Assembly: GCA_025738555.1 (NCBI GenBank) | Contig: JAOVFP010000003.1 | Span: 248,001-312,000, forward strand | Source of the DNA: Cyathus striatus | Lineage: Eukaryota > Basidiomycota > Agaricomycetes > Agaricales > Nidulariaceae | DNA: 64,000 nt | Direction of reading: 5' to 3' | Part shown: one piece after another, positions 58,430 through 64,000 of the stretch | How the letters are laid out: each line of letters opens with the position of its first letter | How positions within the stretch are numbered: the first letter of the stretch is position 1 | Notes under the pieces: generated by a model | What the model saw: only the letters and a program-made list of their open reading frames with translations | Told to the model about the DNA's origin: nothing | Databases searched by the model: none | Translations under genes and position numbers: made by a program

Positions 58430-59330
58430 AACAAGACAACAGCAGTGGTAGCAGCAGTAGAAGAGGAGGAAGAGGAAGAGGACTCCCTCGCTCTCCTCTC
58501 CCTCACTGTTGTCCCCCCCACTTTTATCCCACCTTGCTCTCTTCCTCTCCCACTTTCCTCCAGCCTCATCCCCCCCTGCTTTCCTCCCACCTCACTCTCC
58601 TCCCACCTTGCTCTCCTCCTCCCTTGCTCTCCTCCTCCCTCACTCTCCTCCTCCCTTGCTCTCCTTCTCCCTTGCTCTCCTCCTCTCTCGCTCTCCTCCT
58701 CTCTCGCTCTCCTCCTCCCTTGCTCTCCTCCTCTCTCACTCTCCTCCTCTCTCACTCTCCTCCTCCCTCGCTCTCCTCTCCTTCCACCTTGCTCTCCTCT
58801 CCTTCCACCTTGTTCTCCTTCCGCCTCATTCTCCTTCTGCCTCATTCTCCTTCCGCCCCGCCCTCCTCCCCCCACACTCTCCTCCCCCTTTGCTCTCCTC
58901 CCCCTTTGCTCTCCTCCCCCTTTGCTCTCCTCCCCCCGTGCTCTTCTCCCCCTTTGCTCTCCACCCCCATGCTCTCCTCCCCCACGCTCTCTTCCCCCTC
59001 GCTTTCCTCTCCCATCGCTTTCCTCCCCTCTTGCTCTACTCCCCCTTCACTCTCCTCCCCCTCGCTTTCCCCTCCCATCGTGTTTCTCCCCTCTCGCTCT
59101 CCTCTCTCCTTGCCCTCCTCTCTCCTTGCCCTCCTCTCTCCCTGTTCTCCCCTCTCCTTGTTCTCCTCTCTCCTTGCTCTCCTCTCTCTTCTCTCCTCAC
59201 TTTCCTCCCCCTCCCCTCACTGTTCTCCTCCCTTGTTGCTCCCCCCCCTCGCTCTCTCCTCCCCTTCGCTGTTCTCCCCCCTTGCTGTTCTTCCCCTCGC
59301 TGCCCTCTTGAAGCGTGGTGGTGGAAGGTA
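58430..59330. repeat. long pyrimidine tract of KDZ element 2
   Basis: About 0.9 kb almost purely C/T on the plus strand, in units such as CTCTCCTCCTCCCTCG. Three overlapping plus-strand frames stay open throughout and read only Leu/Pro/Ser, an effect of composition. It occupies the same place as the skewed tract of element 1. Confidence 0.9.
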
Positions 59331-60430
59331 AGGCGGTAGAATGGAGATCGTGGGGTTGTGGTGATGGGGTGGTGACAGGGTGGTGGTGGCGGACGTGGGC
59401 TCAGCGACGTGTGAATGACAGTGGTTGCTTGGTTGAGAGGGAGAAAGGAGGTGTGGTGGTTGTGGGAGACAGGGCAATGGCCTTAGTGCCACTGGAGATG
59501 CATAGGGGGAAGAGAGGGTGGGCGGGTGGTGTTGCATCACCGTCTTCACAAAACAGCAGAGGGCGGCCAGATGGTACCATTGCCCACACGAAGCAGGGGG
59601 AGAGGAAGACGAGAGAGGGGGCAGGTGACATGGCGTCGTTATCTTCATGAACAGGGGAGGAGTGGCCTAATGACGTGGCACCGTCACCGAGAAGAGGAGG
59701 GGCAGGTGACATGGTGCCACCATCTTCGAGAAATAGCAAACACCATGGTGATGCGCCGGCGAGGAGAGGAGGAGGGGCAGGTGACGTGGCCCCGCCACCT
59801 TCGCGAAATGGCCAAATGACATGGCACCATTGCTGACATGATGACATTGTCGTTGAGTGAGGTTGGGCATCTACGAAACATAGACGACGCTGTGGGAACA
59901 CGAGACAGTGGGACAGTAAGGAGAAAGGGGAGACAGGGTACCTAGTGAGCAGCGATGTTGATGCCACATTGCTGCAGATCTTGAGGGACAGGAGTTGCAG
60001 TGTGGGACACAAACGTTGAGGTGACTTGAGGTGGGTGACGAGGCGTTGCCAATGGCATGTCAGTGTTGTTGATGCGATGGGAGAGGGTGGGAGCAGGTGG
60101 GAGCTGTGGGCGGTTGTTGCGACACAGAGGGGAAGGGGCTGGGTGACATGGTGTTGACACCTGCTCTTGCCAGCGGCATTGTTGCCTTCTACACGCAGGG
60201 AGGGGACGAGTGTAGAGGGTCCGGAGGGAGGGATGGATGAGGAGGGGAGGAGGGAGGGAGGGAGGGAGGGAGGGAGCAGGCACTGAGCAATGAGCACCTG
60301 GAGAGTGGTGTGGTGAGCGTTGGTGTGGTGATGGCTGATGTGGTGAACGCTGGTGGTGAGCGCTGGTGACGTGTCGCCCGGGTATGTACCAGTTACCGAC
60401 AGCCGGATGAGCGGTATACATAGCATGACT
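59331..60430. repeat. degenerate G-rich minisatellite region of KDZ element 2
   Basis: Units around GGGCAGGTGACATGGCGCC and CATCTTCACGAAA recur between 59500 and 59880; a (GGGA)n-type run lies at 60240-60280. The 341-codon minus frame across it is Pro/Ser/His-rich and unlike any family I know. Confidence 0.7.
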
Positions 60431-60439
60431 TACCATTGT

Positions 60440-60570
60440 ATTCAAAGGGTACAATGGCCGAACGGTTAGTTGTGTCAGTGTAGAACAGTTGTATGGTTGA
60501 TATACTGGGTCTCAGGTTCAATTACCGCTGTGGACAGATTTTCGCATTCTATTTCTTTTTTATTATACTT
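60440..60570 (+). other. tRNA-like sequence near KDZ element 2 end
   Basis: A-box-like AATGGCCGAACGGTTAG is followed about 60 bp later by B-box-like CAGGTTCAATTACC and then TTTCTTTTTTATTATA, the same tail as in element 1. The T and acceptor stems do not pair well, so it is tRNA-derived and not a working tRNA. Confidence 0.45.
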
Positions 60571-60589
60571 AGTAAGCAACAAGTGTAAT

Positions 60590-60920
60590 ACTTGCAAGTA
60601 TTCCATGTGCAATACACCAAGCACCATAATTCAATTATGACATGTGGAATACATGTAGTTATATGCACTGCATGTGAAATGCATGTGAATTCCACTATAT
60701 GTTTCCATGTGGAATTCCGCCATTCCACCTATATATATGCACTTCATGTGCAGTTCACGTGTACTTCATGTGTAAAAAAATTCAAAAATTGTATGGAATT
60801 TTTCGAATTTGAATACATCCAAAGCTATGTGAAGTACACATGAACTGCACATGGAGTGCACATGTAAAGGTGGAATACACATGTATTCCACGTGTAACAG
60901 GGGGCGAGTGTAAAGTGCTC
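60590..60920. repeat. KDZ element 2 right terminal inverted region (CATGTG array)
   Basis: Alternating CATGTG and CACATG words, ending GTAACAGGGGGCGAGTGTAAAGTGCTC, the inverse of the left end. Confidence 0.75.
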
Positions 60921-62449
60921 CAACGACTGTCACCCAGTGAGCTCATCGAGCCTCATGCCTACGTAGGGTTACGCGTCATTTCCCACGCTCTGTCCACCAT
61001 CAGTTCAAAATGAACCCTTGGGCCGTTGGTCCGTGCGATAGATCTTTTCATCACCGCCGTCGTCAGACTCGGTAAAATTTCGATGATTACAGTTTCAATA
61101 AGCTAAGCACAATAGGTACGTCTTCATTCTTCGTAAAAATCAGACCCCTTCCATAATTCAAGTCTACTTGCAGTTCGCGTAGTGCTCGATATGTCGGCAT
61201 CCCCACAGTAGGTGTTCTTCTTTACATTTTATTATCGACATTGTGGCATCAGGCAGGATACGCGTACGCAGATGCTGATGCAGCAGCAGCAACAGCAATA
61301 TACTCCGTTCTCGTAGATCAACCTATCGAATCAACCCTACTCCCGAACCTACGTATACTTGCCGCACCGAACCTTGAAATTTGAACGTTCTAAGGCGAGA
61401 AGACTACTAGTACTATAGGAGTGGCACTGACCGTGCGTATGCGTATTCCATTTTCCGACGAACAACCTTGACTTATAAACATTCTTTTTCACTAATTATA
61501 TAATCGATCGTCTAATATTCCAGCAGAGGAGTGCATGTGTAAGTCAAAATTGGGACACTACACTCGCATTTCGACATTCCCGGGTCACGAACTCCGTTTT
61601 GCTTTTTCTTGGCCATGTGAAGTCATGCTGCGCATGCTAGTAAGAGCATCGGTGACCACAGTCTGCTCATAAAACCCACCACCCACACTGAACGTAACGT
61701 TTAAACAGCTAGTATTAATACATACACGCGCATGGATCAATGAGGCGGGAGCATCGGTTTAGTAGTCGCTTCTCAGCTGTTGATAATGTTAGGTGATTGA
61801 GTTCAGCAGTGTCCTATGTACTCGTACCCATCCCAGGCTCATCGCATTACCGGATCCTCTGTCGCGTGTAATCTCCTCAAGTGAGCGCCTTTCACGTGTT
61901 CATAAAATTAGAACATCGAACACAAGATTACCATTAAACCTTCCTTATCGATGTACTGATATATATCTGCGTGCCATTTTTCTATCGGAATTCAGCGTTC
62001 TAATGGGGACTTGCCAAGGTAAAAATAGTCAGCGCACACAGCCTAATTGTTATCCATTACGTTATCGATACCACAAAAGCGCATATTGAACAAACTTTAT
62101 AGCCTTTCGAGGAGCAACTAATACACGCATTGAACATTACTCATAATAGCGCTGTCTCGTGTGTATGGAAGTTCGGAAATCGAACAAAATGCTATAACTA
62201 AACGTTTCATACTGTGTCAAATCGAGTGATTTACCGAGATGAAATAGATATATTGTCATGAGACCTCGTTCTTGCGCACAGCCTGAGGAATGAAAATAGA
62301 TATAGTCTAATGAGACGTTATGCATGTACACAGCCAAACCTGTATCGATCTTGATGGCACAGCGATAAGAACGCCTTAATAAACCTTTAGCTCGATCGAT
62401 CGACCTTCATTCCCACTTCCCCAACAGCGTCTCTTGAGTAAATCCCATC
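60921..62449. other. upstream region of NACHT gene
   Basis: No gene recognised. An imperfect tandem duplication of about 52 bp (AATAGATATA...GAGAC...CACAGCC) lies at 62245-62335. A pyrimidine-rich stretch, ACCTTCATTCCCACTTCCCC (62402-62421), precedes the start codon, as is common in fungal core promoters. Confidence 0.45.
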
Positions 62450-64000
62450 ATGGCATTTCGAAACGCAAAGTATACACACATCGAAAAACTTTATGCCGTC
62501 GACAAAAGCCGTGGCGGTGAATCTGGTACATATAATCTCCCCATCATCTCTTCATATTTACAAATAATCATAGAATGGGAACAACTTAAAAAAGCATCTT
62601 GCCTCGGAGCTAGTCATCAGTCAGAAGAACGATATGATGCTCCAAAATGTCATCCTGATACCAGAGAAGCAGTGATAAATGATATAATGAGCTGGGTCAA
62701 TTCAAAAGATCCTAATAAGAGAATAATGTGGTTACATGGACCTGCTGGTGCGGGGAAGTCCGCAATCGCTCAAACAGTTGCAGAACAGTGCTCTACAGAG
62801 AAAAAGCTTGTGGCAAGCTTCTTCTTTTCTAGAACAGCTACCAGAACTGGACAAGATGATGGGACTAAGCTTGTGCCGACAGTTGCACACCAACTAGGAA
62901 ATTTCGTTTTGTCTGTGAAGGAAATTATTACAAATGAGCTTGAAAGGAATGATGCATTATTGTCACATTCCATGGAAATTCAAATGGAAAGGCTAGTACT
63001 GAAGCCACTCTCAGACATATATTTGTCAACTACTTCAGTCAACCCAAATAGAGAGTCTAATGCTACTCACCTCCCACATCTGGTAATAATTGATGGTTTA
63101 GATGAGTGTAGCAGACCTGAAATACAATCAAGAATTGTGAAGATGATTGCTAATACATTGTTAAAATCACATATGCCTCTGAGCTTTCTCATTGCAAGCA
63201 GACCTGAGTTGGAAATCAGGAGCACATTTAATGATGAAGCTGTTAGTCCATTGTGTACTCCATTAATTCTTGACAATCGATACAACCCTGATAAGGATAT
63301 AGAAACTTATCTTCAATCTGAGTTTGCCACAGTAAAACGAAAGCACACACTGGCATCTGTACTTTCAAATATGTCAAACTGGCCATCAGAGAATGATTTG
63401 AGAATTCTAGTACAAAGATCATCTGGACAGTTTATTTATGCTTCTACTGTCATAAAATATATTACAAATGATCGGCATGATCCCTGTGATAGCCTTAATA
63501 CTATCATTGATATAAAAATAGGGGATACAGCTCCATATGTACAGTTGGATGCACTGTATACACATATTCTCTCCATGGCAATTAAAAAAGCAGGAAGTTA
63601 CAATGATATTCTACTTATATTTCAAACACAAATGTTTTTATTTGATGATGTGGATTTTGGGATACATAATATGGCATTATTTTTGGGAATGTCAAAGTCT
63701 CAGCTACTGTTACATTTAACTGATCTGCACTCTATAGTATTTGTTCCAAAGTCTGATGAAGAAGAGATTCACTTTTTTCATGCATCTATCAGTGACTTTC
63801 TGAAGGACTCTGATAGATCAAAATGCTTCCATGTTTCTAAGAAGGATGCCAATATAGCTCTGGGGAGTTGTTGTGTTGATATCATTGTAAATAATGAAAT
63901 TCTAATTCACAAGGTTGATCACAACAATCTCACACTCTTTTATGCATATACCTACTTTATTGATCATTTGAAAGCAAGTGATTATGATCAAAATCTAACT
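62450..64000 (+). CDS. NACHT-domain NTPase, copy 2 (runs off window)
   Basis: Open for 517 codons from ATG to the window end with no stop. Start chosen because the ATG lies in good context (ATC-ATG-G) and the leader IEWEQLKKASCLGASHQ fits the N-terminus of fungal NACHT proteins. Motifs: Walker A GPAGAGKS (97-104), FFFSRTATRTGQDDG, Walker B HLVIIDGLDEC, sensor SFLIASRPEL, RSSGQFIYASTVIKYI and FFHASISDFLKDSDRSKCF. It is a STAND P-loop NTPase; in fungi such proteins commonly act as intracellular receptors for non-self recognition, with a variable C-terminal sensor, here outside the window. By comparison with copy 1, further exons are expected to the right. It retains CGA where copy 1 has TGA, so this is the better preserved copy. 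Confidence 0.9.
   Translation, partial: MAFRNAKYTHIEKLYAVDKSRGGESGTYNLPIISSYLQIIIEWEQLKKASCLGASHQSEERYDAPKCHPDTREAVINDIMSWVNSKDPNKRIMWLHGPAGAGKSAIAQTVAEQCSTEKKLVASFFFSRTATRTGQDDGTKLVPTVAHQLGNFVLSVKEIITNELERNDALLSHSMEIQMERLVLKPLSDIYLSTTSVNPNRESNATHLPHLVIIDGLDECSRPEIQSRIVKMIANTLLKSHMPLSFLIASRPELEIRSTFNDEAVSPLCTPLILDNRYNPDKDIETYLQSEFATVKRKHTLASVLSNMSNWPSENDLRILVQRSSGQFIYASTVIKYITNDRHDPCDSLNTIIDIKIGDTAPYVQLDALYTHILSMAIKKAGSYNDILLIFQTQMFLFDDVDFGIHNMALFLGMSKSQLLLHLTDLHSIVFVPKSDEEEIHFFHASISDFLKDSDRSKCFHVSKKDANIALGSCCVDIIVNNEILIHKVDHNNLTLFYAYTYFIDHLKASDYDQNLT

Larger units (their letters stand above)
54456..60920 (-). mobile_element. KDZ-type DNA transposon, element 2
   Basis: 6465 bp. Left end CAGTACTTTCCGCACACCC; right end, read inward, GAGCACTTTACACTCGCCCC. 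The internal order mirrors element 1: palindrome array, transposase, skewed tract, tRNA-like sequence, palindrome array. The two elements differ in length by only 10 bp but are well diverged. No target duplication found. Confidence 0.7.

Noticed and set aside
58367..59339. Three overlapping plus-strand frames of 265-314 codons
   Set aside because: All read only Leu/Pro/Ser because the strand is almost pure C/T; no frame has independent protein character.
59401..60426. 341-codon minus-strand frame
   Set aside because: Pro/Ser/His-rich translation of a G-rich minisatellite; no recognisable domain.
60440..60560. Functional tRNA gene
   Set aside because: Box motifs are present but acceptor and T stems do not pair; reported only as tRNA-like.

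Overview
This window reads as nuclear DNA from a transposon-rich Agaricomycete (basidiomycete fungus). The evidence is short GT..AG introns of about 50-90 bp, a multi-exon DUF3433 membrane-protein gene, NACHT NTPases and a trypsin-like GDSGS protein of the kind common in mushrooms, a Helitron, a chromodomain Ty3/gypsy element, and two KDZ-type transposons with CxC5/CxC6 cysteine clusters. I see no rRNA, no canonical tRNA and no CRISPR array. Gene calls come from reading the translation and recognising families by eye; no search was run.

Layout. 1-0.9 kb: decayed serine-protease-like gene. 1.5-12.6 kb: a diverged long inverted repeat enclosing two minisatellites and a complete, young 7.66-kb gypsy element (482-bp LTRs, TSD TTCAT) coded on the minus strand. 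14.1-19.3 kb: near-complete minus-strand Helitron with a 1433-codon Rep/helicase main exon. 21.8-24.4 kb: NACHT pseudogene whose 5' end is cut by KDZ element 1 (24.4-30.9 kb). 30.9-34.3 kb: gene-poor repeats. 34.3-37.3 kb: DUF3433 membrane protein, about ten exons. 38.8-44.6 kb: a complete DNA transposon with about 130-bp TIRs, an 8-bp TSD (ATATACCA) and a P-element-like transposase; it sits inside an open frame and itself carries a 765-bp solo LTR (TSD AGTCC). 45.5-54.5 kb: relics, including a Helitron fragment and a fold-back structure built of tandem repeats. 54.5-60.9 kb: KDZ element 2, in opposite orientation to element 1 and almost the same length. 62.45 kb to the end: an intact NACHT NTPase frame running off the window.

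Themes. (i) Nearly every in-frame break in the mobile genes is TGA, usually where the family has Arg, and the two gypsy LTRs differ, where compared, only at CpG sites; this points to C-to-T decay of CGA codons, shown directly by CGA versus TGA in the two NACHT copies. (ii) The gypsy element carries a 13-nt primer-binding site perfectly complementary to its own LTR, with a TATA-like box about 30 nt upstream of that site, which suggests Tf1/sushi-type self-priming. (iii) Both KDZ elements share one architecture: CATGTG/CACATG palindrome arrays at the ends, a tRNA-like sequence near one end, a long purine/pyrimidine-skewed tract, then the transposase; both lie beside a divergently oriented NACHT gene. 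These are the best candidates for something undescribed.
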